A stretch of DNA of 64,000 bases from CAG-1000 sp964345385 (GTDB taxonomy: Bacteria; Bacillota_I; Bacilli_A; RF39; UBA660): contig CAYFQM010000001.1 of assembly GCA_964345385.1 (NCBI GenBank), positions 1-64,000 of the forward strand, read 5' to 3'. The position numbers were made by a program, and so were the translations under genes. The notes under the pieces are model-generated. The model did no database searches. It worked only from the letters and a program-made list of their open reading frames with translations, and had not been told where the DNA came from. Positions 8,959-16,384 of the stretch are shown piece after piece (positions within the stretch are counted from its first letter, which is position 1; the number at the start of each line of letters is the position of its first letter).

Positions 8959-9977
8959 ATATTTCCCTCATTTCTAACTCGTAATTGTCCACATGCTGCA
9001 GATAAATTACCACCCATTTCTTTTCTTATTATTACATTAACATTATTCTTTTTAAGTATATCATAAAACATTTTAATTTTAAAGTCTTCACTACGTTTAA
9101 ATTGAGTATTAGATGTTTCATTATATGGTATTAAATTAATATAAACTAACTTACCTTTAAATAAATTAACAAGTTCATAAGCATACTTCTTATCATCATT
9201 TATACCACTAAGCATTATATATTCAATAGTTATTTTTCTATTAGTTATACTTATATAGTAATCAATCGCATCGATTAACTCTTTAATATTATAAGCTTTA
9301 TTTATTCTCATTAATTTACTTCTTAATTCATCATTCGGAGCATGTAAAGAAATAGCTAAATTAACTTGACTATTTATATCAGCAAAATCTTTTATTTTAG
9401 GCACTATTCCACAAGTAGATACAGTTATATGCCTAGAACCAATTTCTAACATCTTTCTATTTTTAGCTATATTTATAAAATCTATAATATTATCATAGTT
9501 ATCAAAAGGCTCTCCTATTCCCATAATTACAATAGAATTAATTTTTGTTTTAGATATTTTAGATGTGCTAACAACTTGTGAAACAAGTTCATGTACTTCT
9601 AAATTTCTAATTTTCTTTACTCTTCCACTTTCGCAAAAAGCACATCCCATATTACATCCAACTTGAGAAGAGATACATAAACTTGTTCCATAATCATGAA
9701 ACATTAATACACATTCAATTTTATTTCCATCAAATAACTCAAATAAATATTTATTAACTTCTTTACTCTCTTCTTTAGTAACTAGTTTTAAATCTTTAAT
9801 AACAAATTTTTCTTTTAAATAAATAATAAGATTTTTTGATAAATTACTCATCAAATCAAAATCATATATATTTTTTTTATATATCCAATCTATTATTTGA
9901 ACTGCATTATATTTTTTAAATCCATTTTCTACTAAATGAGCTTCTAATTTTTCTTGTGTAAAATCATATATATTCAT
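8955..9977 (-). CDS. rlmN: 23S rRNA/tRNA adenine-C2 methyltransferase RlmN
   Basis: A radical-SAM methyltransferase (340 residues) that makes 2-methyladenosine in 23S rRNA (A2503) and some tRNAs. The iron-sulphur CxxxCxxC motif is GCNMGCAFCESG. The MGIGEPFDNYDN segment binds SAM. The C-terminal Cys that forms the protein-RNA intermediate is in SAACGQL. It leads the rlmN-prpC-prkC-rsgA-rpe operon. Confidence 0.96.
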   Translation of the reverse strand: MNIYDFTQEKLEAHLVENGFKKYNAVQIIDWIYKKNIYDFDLMSNLSKNLIIYLKEKFVIKDLKLVTKEESKEVNKYLFELFDGNKIECVLMFHDYGTSLCISSQVGCNMGCAFCESGRVKKIRNLEVHELVSQVVSTSKISKTKINSIVIMGIGEPFDNYDNIIDFINIAKNRKMLEIGSRHITVSTCGIVPKIKDFADINSQVNLAISLHAPNDELRSKLMRINKAYNIKELIDAIDYYISITNRKITIEYIMLSGINDDKKYAYELVNLFKGKLVYINLIPYNETSNTQFKRSEDFKIKMFYDILKKNNVNVIIRKEMGGNLSAACGQLRVRNEGNI

Positions 9978-10013
9978 ATGTACTCCTAGTAAAATTATAT
10001 CATAACAATAAGC

Positions 10014-10050
10014 AATTAAAAAACATTAAATTAGTTTTATTTAATGTTTT
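10014..10050 (-). terminator. intrinsic terminator after alaS
   Basis: A 10-base stem (AAACATTAAA/TTTAATGTTT) with a 9-base loop and T/A runs on both sides lies between the alaS stop and the rlmN start. It serves the minus-strand alaS; the flanks would also allow function on the plus strand. Confidence 0.75.
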
Positions 10051-10058
10051 TATTTACA

Positions 10059-11795
10059 TTATTTTAATATAGCTTTTATTCTTCTTACTCCTGAAGAAGA
10101 AGATTCTTCTTTAACTATTTTAAATTCACCTAACTCACTAGTGTTTTTTACATGTGGACCTCCACATAATTCATAAGAAATGTCTCCTATAGAATAAACT
10201 GTAACTATATCTGGATATCTTTCAATAAACATACATTCAGCTCCACTTTTAATAGCATCTTCTTTTTTCATTTCTTTACTTGTAACAGGAAGAGCATCTT
10301 TAATCCATTTATTTACTAATTTTTCTATACTACTCTTTTCTTCATCAGTAAGTTTATGATCAGAACTAAAATCAAATCTAATTCTTTCATTATTTATATT
10401 GCATCCCATTTGATGAGCATCTTTTCCAATTACTTCTTTTAATGCTGCGTTTAATAAATGAGTTGCTGTATGATATTTAATTTGTGCTTCATCATGTGAT
10501 AAAAGGCCCCCTTTAAATTGTTGTTTTGAACTAGTTCTAGATAATTCTTGATGATGTTTATAACATTCTTTAAAACCATCTAGGTCAACTTTAAAACCTT
10601 TTTCTTCTGCAAGTTCAACAGTAAGCTCAATTGGAAAACCATATGTATCAAATAAACGAAAAGCAGTTTTCCCATCTATATTACCATTATATATTTTTTT
10701 AAATTCTCTTAAACCTTTTTCTAGTGTTTTATTAAATTTTATCTTTTCATTTTTAAGTACTTCTAATACTTCATCTTTATTTTTAGATAATTCTTCATAA
10801 TGCTTTTCATATTTAGATATTATTTTTAATGCGATTAACTCTTCCCAATTACTATTAATATCTATATCTAACTGCCTTGCATATCTAATACTTCTTCTTA
10901 TTAATCTTCTTAAAATATAACCTTGCCCTATATTACTTGGTTTAATCATAGCATTATCTGCACTAATAAAGACAGCGGTTCTAATATGATCAGCAATAAT
11001 TCTCATTTGCTTTGAATAATCATTATATTTCTTATTAGAGATTTCTTCAATTAAAGATATTATATCTTTCCATACAGAAGAAGTATAATTATCACTTACA
11101 TTTTCTATAATTGATACCACTCTTTCATAACCCATACCAGTATCTACATTTTTATTAGGAAGCTCTGTAATTTTCCCGTTTTCATCTTTATAGTATTCCA
11201 TAAAAACATTATTCCAAATTTCAACCCATCTTTCATCATTTGGATCAAATTTTTCTGGTACTTTTTCTTCACTTCTAAAATAAAATATTTCTGTATCCGG
11301 TCCACATGGTCCATGAGTAGAAGCTATCCAAAAATTATCTTTTACTGTTTTAGCTATTCTGTCTTCTTTAATACCTACACTTCTCCATATATTATATGAC
11401 TCACTATCAAATGGAACTTCTTCATTACCTTCAAACACAGTTACAGCTAATCTTTCAACTGGAAACTTTAAAACTTCAGTCAAAACCTCATAGCTCCAAG
11501 TAATAGATTCTTTTTTAAAATAATCTCCTAAACTCCAATTACCTAACATCTCAAAAAATGTATGATGATAAGTATCTCCTATCACATCTAAATCATTTGT
11601 TCTTATACATTTTTGATAATTACAAAGTCTTTTTCCACAAGGATGATTTTCTCCCATTAAATACGGAATTAATTGTTGCATTCCAGCAGTTGTAAATAAA
11701 ACACTAGAATCATTTTCAGGTACTAATGAAGCACTAGGTATTTGATAGTGCCCTTTACTTACAAAAAAAATTATAAACTTTTCTCTTAAATCCAT
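10059..11795 (-). CDS. alaS: alanyl-tRNA synthetase lacking the C-terminal C-Ala domain
   Basis: Charges tRNA-Ala. It has 578 residues against about 870 for typical bacterial AlaRS. The class II catalytic domain (about 1-240; RTNDLDVIGDTYHHTFFEMLGN, GMGYERV) and tRNA-recognition domain (about 250-400; GQGYILRRLIRR) are present. The editing domain with HTATH and CGGPH zinc/catalytic residues is also present. The protein stops at GVRRIKAILK, exactly at the end of the editing domain, so the oligomerisation/C-Ala domain is missing. A real TAA and a terminator follow, so this is not an assembly break. ATG is preceded by AGGAGG. No T-box element was seen upstream. Confidence 0.95.
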   Translation of the reverse strand: MDLREKFIIFFVSKGHYQIPSASLVPENDSSVLFTTAGMQQLIPYLMGENHPCGKRLCNYQKCIRTNDLDVIGDTYHHTFFEMLGNWSLGDYFKKESITWSYEVLTEVLKFPVERLAVTVFEGNEEVPFDSESYNIWRSVGIKEDRIAKTVKDNFWIASTHGPCGPDTEIFYFRSEEKVPEKFDPNDERWVEIWNNVFMEYYKDENGKITELPNKNVDTGMGYERVVSIIENVSDNYTSSVWKDIISLIEEISNKKYNDYSKQMRIIADHIRTAVFISADNAMIKPSNIGQGYILRRLIRRSIRYARQLDIDINSNWEELIALKIISKYEKHYEELSKNKDEVLEVLKNEKIKFNKTLEKGLREFKKIYNGNIDGKTAFRLFDTYGFPIELTVELAEEKGFKVDLDGFKECYKHHQELSRTSSKQQFKGGLLSHDEAQIKYHTATHLLNAALKEVIGKDAHQMGCNINNERIRFDFSSDHKLTDEEKSSIEKLVNKWIKDALPVTSKEMKKEDAIKSGAECMFIERYPDIVTVYSIGDISYELCGGPHVKNTSELGEFKIVKEESSSSGVRRIKAILK

Positions 11796-11868
11796 ATAGC
11801 CCTCCTAAAATAAAAAAATAATACAAAAGTAAATACTTTTATAATAATTTATATTAACTTGTATTAAT

Positions 11869-11897
11869 ATAATAAATATTTATGTAAATATTGTCAA
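11869..11897 (-). promoter_or_regulatory. promoter of alaS
   Basis: TTGACA (11892-11897) and TATTAT (11869-11874) with a 17-base spacer on the minus strand. The leader contains a 16-base perfect inverted repeat (AAAAGTATTTACTTTT, 11826-11841). Confidence 0.75.
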
Positions 11898-11912
11898 GTT
11901 ATAGAAAATTTC

Positions 11913-12392
11913 CTATCGTTTTTCTCTTTTTATTATTACATTAGGTACATTATCATATTTGTTATCTTCTACTGAAACAAACAATATTCTGGTTTTTAAA
12001 TTACAATTAGAATTATTATTTTTTTTCATAGATAATATTATTTTATCTTTTAATGATGTAATAGAAGTTAAATAATTTTCACTATTGCATAATCTTGTTT
12101 GATAAAAGATAGCAACAAAATCATATTTATTAAATGCTTCATGAGTAATATTTTCGTTAGTAATTTCTTTAATATATTCTTCTTCATTTAAATTTTTCTT
12201 TATAAAGTTTTTATAGCTCTCATAATCTTTTAATAACACATCACTAGGTAAAGATTCAAAATATAATGATGTTTCGATTTCTCTTGAATATTTTACTTTC
12301 TTACCAAATAAAAAGTAAAAACCTAAAATAAATACAAAAAACAAAATCAAAATAACAACACCTTTAATATTTGTTTTTTGTTTTTTATTCAT
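11913..12392 (-). CDS. unknown single-pass membrane protein
   Basis: I do not recognise the family. From the ATG at 12390-12392 (ribosome site AGAGGG seven bases upstream; a longer frame upstream lacks one) it encodes 159 residues. A Lys-rich N-terminus and one hydrophobic segment (about 10-29, VVILILFFVFILGFYFLF) are followed by an outside domain of about 125 residues with two Cys (LCNSENY and SNCNLK) that could form a disulphide. It lies alone between two terminators, downstream of the 12472-13146 gene. Confidence 0.6.
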   Translation of the reverse strand: MNKKQKTNIKGVVILILFFVFILGFYFLFGKKVKYSREIETSLYFESLPSDVLLKDYESYKNFIKKNLNEEEYIKEITNENITHEAFNKYDFVAIFYQTRLCNSENYLTSITSLKDKIILSMKKNNNSNCNLKTRILFVSVEDNKYDNVPNVIIKREKR

Positions 12393-12433
12393 ATATTTAC
12401 CCTCTTTTCTATTTTTATTATAACAAATACTCT

Positions 12434-12471
12434 CAAAAAAATAAGAATATTTACACAATATTCTTATTTTT
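12434..12471 (-). terminator. intrinsic terminator after the 12472-13146 gene
   Basis: A 12-base stem (AAATAAGAATAT/ATATTCTTATTT) with a 7-base loop is flanked by A and T runs, immediately after the stop on the minus strand. Confidence 0.8.
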
Positions 12472-13146
12472 TTACACTAAAGGTGAATCATTAGTTGGTA
12501 TAGCAGTTTCTGGTGTTTGAACATTCACTGGTGCCACCCCATCTACTGGTGCTGATGGTGCAGAAACTGTTTCTGGTGTACCAGCTACAGGAGCAGCAAC
12601 ATTTTCAACATAAGGTGCTCCAGTATTAACTACTTGAGGCTCAACTTCTATTGGTTTAGATTCTCCCATTTCTGGAATTTCTGGTATTACAGGAACTTCA
12701 GGTATTACAACACTTTCTTCTGTCAACATAACATTATCATTTGGCATAGAAACTGGTTGCACTACTTCATTGTTAACATTTTGGCCCGGCATTGAAACAG
12801 GCTCTGATGGAACATTAACATTTGAAGCTTCCATATTTAAATTTGGTTCATTTTGCGTTTCTCTAATTGTTGGCCTACTTTCATCTGGCACATTATCAAA
12901 AGTTAATGAAGGTTCTTCCTGCACCGGTGCAAGTGTAGCTGCCGATACAGTATTAATTCCTTGTTCTGTATAAGCCATATTAGCCTCATTTATTTCAGGT
13001 GTAGGTGCAACATTATTATTTGCTGCTTCTTTATTCTTATGTTTCTTTCCATCAACAATAAGCCCTATAAGAGCAAGCAATAATACTCCAGCCCCACACA
13101 TAAACCATATATAATTATCTGCTAAAAAATTTAAGATTGAATCCAT
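12472..13146 (-). CDS. N-terminally membrane-anchored, disordered Pro/Val/Glu-rich protein
   Basis: Family not recognised. ATG at 13144-13146 is chosen over the in-frame TTG three codons upstream because the AGAGGAGG site is only one base from that TTG. One membrane segment (about 11-31, NYIWFMCGAGVLLLALIGLIV) is followed by a short basic stretch (DGKKHKNK). About 185 residues of low-complexity tail follow, rich in Pro, Val, Glu and Asn, with recurring VSMP, PVxxP and APV elements and no Cys. By charge (basic side inside) the tail would be cytoplasmic. It is a single-gene unit with its own promoter and terminator. A membrane scaffold or spacer role is a guess. Confidence 0.65.
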   Translation of the reverse strand: MDSILNFLADNYIWFMCGAGVLLLALIGLIVDGKKHKNKEAANNNVAPTPEINEANMAYTEQGINTVSAATLAPVQEEPSLTFDNVPDESRPTIRETQNEPNLNMEASNVNVPSEPVSMPGQNVNNEVVQPVSMPNDNVMLTEESVVIPEVPVIPEIPEMGESKPIEVEPQVVNTGAPYVENVAAPVAGTPETVSAPSAPVDGVAPVNVQTPETAIPTNDSPLV

Positions 13147-13178
13147 AATAAACAATCCTCCTCTATTCTCATATATTT

Positions 13179-13207
13179 ATTCTAACATTGAATCATTAAT
13201 AATTCAA
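13179..13207 (-). promoter_or_regulatory. promoter with overlapping inverted repeat (possible operator)
   Basis: TTGAAT (13202-13207) and TAGAAT (13179-13184) are 17 bases apart on the minus strand. The spacer and -35 box lie in a 20-base inverted repeat (13188-13207) with arms TTGAAT and ATTCAA around ATTAAT and one mismatched pair, the kind of site a dimeric repressor would bind. Confidence 0.5.
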
Positions 13208-13222
13208 CACATTTTTTTATAA

Positions 13223-14644
13223 TTAACTAATCATTTCTTTTAACATTTGTTTAGCTACGCTAGGATTTGCTTTTCCTTTAGATTTTTTCATAACTTGACC
13301 AACTAAATAATCAAGCATATTAGTTCTTCCTTTATTATAATCATTAACTGCTTGCTCATTTTCTTTTATTACTTCCTCTAAATATTTAGTAAGTAACTCA
13401 TCATCTTCTATTATTTCCATATTACGTTCTTTAATAATTTCTTCTATTGATTTTTCTTCATCTAACATAATAGTTAATATTTCTTTAGCTTGATTATTGG
13501 TTATTTTACCATTATCTACCCTGTTAACTAAATCTCCTAAATCCTTTGGCTTTATAAATAAATTATCAATTTCTATATTTCTTTTATTTATTTCGCCTAA
13601 TAATCTAGTAGTTATAAAATTACATATACTTTTTGCATTAGATGAATATTTTAAACACTCTTCAAAATAATCAGATATTTTTTTGTCTTTAACTAATAAA
13701 TTTGAATCATATTCACTTAAATTATATTCTAAAATATATTTGTTTTTTCTTTCTGAAGCTAAAACTGGTATTTCTTTTATAATATCATTAATTAAATCTT
13801 TAGTAATTTTATATCTTGGAATATTAGGTTCAGGAAAATATTTATAATCCACCTCTTCTTCTTTACTTCTCATACGTATAGTTGTTCCAGTTGGTTCATC
13901 AAACCTTCTTGTTTCCCTTACTACTTCACTATATCTACCTGCTTCTTTTAATTTTGTTTGACGTTCTATTTCATAATTGATTGTTTGCCTTACGTTTGCA
14001 AAACTATTTACATTTTTAACTTCTACTCTAGTTCCATATTCAGTTGCATCATCTTCCATTATAGATATATTTACATCACATCTTGTTTGACCTTTTTTTG
14101 AATCTGCATCTGATATACCAGTGTATTGATATATACTTCTTAATGTCTCTAAAAAGCATACTACTTCATCAGCATTATTAAAACAAGGTTCTGTTACTAT
14201 TTCTAATAGTGGAACACCACATCTATTATAATCAAGTGCACTATAATCATCAAAATGATCTAAAGAAGCAGTATCTTCTTCTAAATGAATATCATGTATT
14301 AACACTTCTTTTTCTATTCCATTAACATCAATTATTATTTTTCCATTAACTCCTACTGGGTTATAAAACTGAGTTATTTGGTAACCTTTAGGTAAGTCTG
14401 GATAAAAATAATTTTTTCGATCAAACTCCATATATGAAGAAATTTCACAATTTAGTATATAAGCCATCTTTATAGCTTTTCTCATACATTCTTTATTTAA
14501 TGATGGTAACGTTCCAGGAAAAGCCATATCTATAACTGATACATTTTTATTAGCTATAGTATTATATTGATTTAATGCTGGAGAAAATACTTTAGTATGA
14601 GATTTAAGTTCACAATGAAATTCTAATCCAATAACTGCTTTCAT
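13223..14644 (-). CDS. gatB: aspartyl/glutamyl-tRNA amidotransferase subunit B
   Basis: The tRNA-binding kinase subunit of GatCAB (473 residues). It activates Glu-tRNA-Gln (and Asp-tRNA-Asn) with ATP for amidation. The cradle domain carries GLEFHCEL, FYPDLPKGYQITQ, DYNRCGVPLLEIVTEP and GQTRCDVN (metal and ATP region). The helical YqeY-like tail (about 325-473) has the VGQVMKKSKGKANP element. The ATG overlaps the gatA stop (ATGA). It is last in parE-parC-gatC-gatA-gatB. Its presence implies there may be no separate glutaminyl-tRNA synthetase. Confidence 0.96.
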   Translation of the reverse strand: MKAVIGLEFHCELKSHTKVFSPALNQYNTIANKNVSVIDMAFPGTLPSLNKECMRKAIKMAYILNCEISSYMEFDRKNYFYPDLPKGYQITQFYNPVGVNGKIIIDVNGIEKEVLIHDIHLEEDTASLDHFDDYSALDYNRCGVPLLEIVTEPCFNNADEVVCFLETLRSIYQYTGISDADSKKGQTRCDVNISIMEDDATEYGTRVEVKNVNSFANVRQTINYEIERQTKLKEAGRYSEVVRETRRFDEPTGTTIRMRSKEEEVDYKYFPEPNIPRYKITKDLINDIIKEIPVLASERKNKYILEYNLSEYDSNLLVKDKKISDYFEECLKYSSNAKSICNFITTRLLGEINKRNIEIDNLFIKPKDLGDLVNRVDNGKITNNQAKEILTIMLDEEKSIEEIIKERNMEIIEDDELLTKYLEEVIKENEQAVNDYNKGRTNMLDYLVGQVMKKSKGKANPSVAKQMLKEMIS

Positions 14645-16077
14645 TTTTTACTCTCCTTTGCTATTTGATTTTCATATGTCATATTTTGTTCTAAAGAATA
14701 TGCTATATTTAAAACATTACTATCATCCTTAACTTTACCAGTAATATTTACACCTGTTGGTAAACCATTTATAAAACCATTAGGAATTGTAATACTAGGA
14801 TAGCCTCCAAAATTACCTATTTGTAATAATTCTTCTAATATAGGTGAATCATTTTTATTAAGCTTACTATCAAAATATTTAGCTACTCCTGTAGATACAG
14901 GCATAATAAATGCATCGTATTTTTCAAATAAAGAATTAAATTTTTCTACAATAAGCCTTCTTACTCTTTTAGCATTTATAAAATATTTCTCTTGATTTTC
15001 TTCTTGTAAAACATATGAACCAATTACAAGCCTTCTTTTTATAAGAGGACTAAACCCTTGAGTTCTATAGTTTTTAACCATTTCTTCAAAAGTTTCACCT
15101 TCACTTCTTGGTCCAAAAGAAATACCTGTTAAATTTGATAAATTAGATGTTGCTTCTGCACAAGATAAAATTATATAAGTGCTATTTATACTTTGAAGTA
15201 ACTTTTCATCAATACTTTCTTTACTAACTTCTGCACCAAGCTTCTTCATAAGTTTTAATGTATTATTAAAGTTTTCTATATGCTTAATAAATTCTTCAGA
15301 TGGATTTTCATAGTTATCTAAATTTATTAATGAATCTATATAAAATAATTTTTTACCTTTTAAATCATTTTTTAAATTTTCATATAGTTTTATATTTTGT
15401 GAATCCCATGAAGTCATATCATTATTATCTTTTCCTTTTATAGCATCTATTACAATACTTGCATCTTTAACACTTCTTGTTAAAACACCTATTGTATCAA
15501 GTGAGCTTGCAAAAGCAAATAAACCATATCTTGAAACAAGTCCATAAGTTGGTTTAAAACCTACTATTCCACAATAAGCAGCTGGTTTTCTAATAGAGTC
15601 TCCTGTATCACTTCCTAAAGCAAAAGGATATACTCCACATGCAACAGAAGTAGCAGAACCCGAAGAACTTCCAGCGCACATTCTTTTTTTATCCCATGGA
15701 TTTAAAACTTTTCCTGTATGACATGTAGTGCCTTCTCCTCCTAATCCTAACTCATCCATTGTTGTTTTACCTATATATACAGCTCCGCTTTCTTTTAATT
15801 TTTTTACTACTGTGGCATCATATATTGGTACATAATTTTTTAAAGAATTAGATGAAGCAGTTGTTAAAACTCCTTTAGTAGTTATATTATCTTTTATACC
15901 ATATGGAATATTACTAAGTAAATTATCTGTTAAATTATTTTCTTTTACTTCATCCAATATAGTTACAAATGCATTATATTCTTTTAAGGCTTCTTTTGCT
16001 TTATTAATAGAATCAGAAATTAACTCTTTAGGAGTAATTTCTTTTTTAACTAATTTTTTATGTAAATCCTCTATCAT
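14641..16077 (-). CDS. gatA: aspartyl/glutamyl-tRNA amidotransferase subunit A
   Basis: The amidase-signature subunit (478 residues) that hydrolyses glutamine and supplies ammonia to GatB. The Lys of the Ser-cisSer-Lys triad is in PYGIKDNI. The Ser-rich loop is AGSSSGSATSVACG, followed by GSDTGDSIRKPAAYCG with the nucleophile Ser. The substrate-pocket GLVSRYGL is present. It overlaps gatC at its start and gatB at its stop. Confidence 0.96.
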   Translation of the reverse strand: MIEDLHKKLVKKEITPKELISDSINKAKEALKEYNAFVTILDEVKENNLTDNLLSNIPYGIKDNITTKGVLTTASSNSLKNYVPIYDATVVKKLKESGAVYIGKTTMDELGLGGEGTTCHTGKVLNPWDKKRMCAGSSSGSATSVACGVYPFALGSDTGDSIRKPAAYCGIVGFKPTYGLVSRYGLFAFASSLDTIGVLTRSVKDASIVIDAIKGKDNNDMTSWDSQNIKLYENLKNDLKGKKLFYIDSLINLDNYENPSEEFIKHIENFNNTLKLMKKLGAEVSKESIDEKLLQSINSTYIILSCAEATSNLSNLTGISFGPRSEGETFEEMVKNYRTQGFSPLIKRRLVIGSYVLQEENQEKYFINAKRVRRLIVEKFNSLFEKYDAFIMPVSTGVAKYFDSKLNKNDSPILEELLQIGNFGGYPSITIPNGFINGLPTGVNITGKVKDDSNVLNIAYSLEQNMTYENQIAKESKK

Positions 16078-16370
16078 TCTCCCACCACCTTAGGAATAAC
16101 AATTTCTCTTCCTTCTACAGCCTTTGAATTTGAAAAAAGTTCATTAACTTCTATCTCTTCACTTGAAAATGTATCATCTCTTAACTTATCAATTTCTATA
16201 TCAAATGGATATGTAAGAGGAACAACTTCCTTTATATTAGGTATAGTATTAACAATATTTATTTTATTATGAATCTCATCAAACTCTAACTCTATTAATT
16301 TTATTTCTTCTTCACTTAGTCCAATTAATAAACTATCTGCTAAATTATTTATTTCTTTTTTAGTAAGCAT
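16074..16370 (-). CDS. gatC: aspartyl/glutamyl-tRNA amidotransferase subunit C
   Basis: The small belt subunit that wraps GatA and GatB (98 residues). An N-terminal helical pair (LTKKEINNLADSLLIGLSEE) is followed by the extended VVPLTYPFDIEIDKLRDD segment and the C-terminal VIPKVVGE, as in the family. AGGAGG precedes the ATG, and the gene starts 15 bases after parC. Confidence 0.93.
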   Translation of the reverse strand: MLTKKEINNLADSLLIGLSEEEIKLIELEFDEIHNKINIVNTIPNIKEVVPLTYPFDIEIDKLRDDTFSSEEIEVNELFSNSKAVEGREIVIPKVVGE

Positions 16371-16384
16371 ATTACCTCCTATTT

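Noticed and set aside
11796..11912. T-box riboswitch upstream of alaS (also sought upstream of proS)
   Set aside because: No T-box bulge sequence, specifier loop or antiterminator pair is visible; the leaders are too short.
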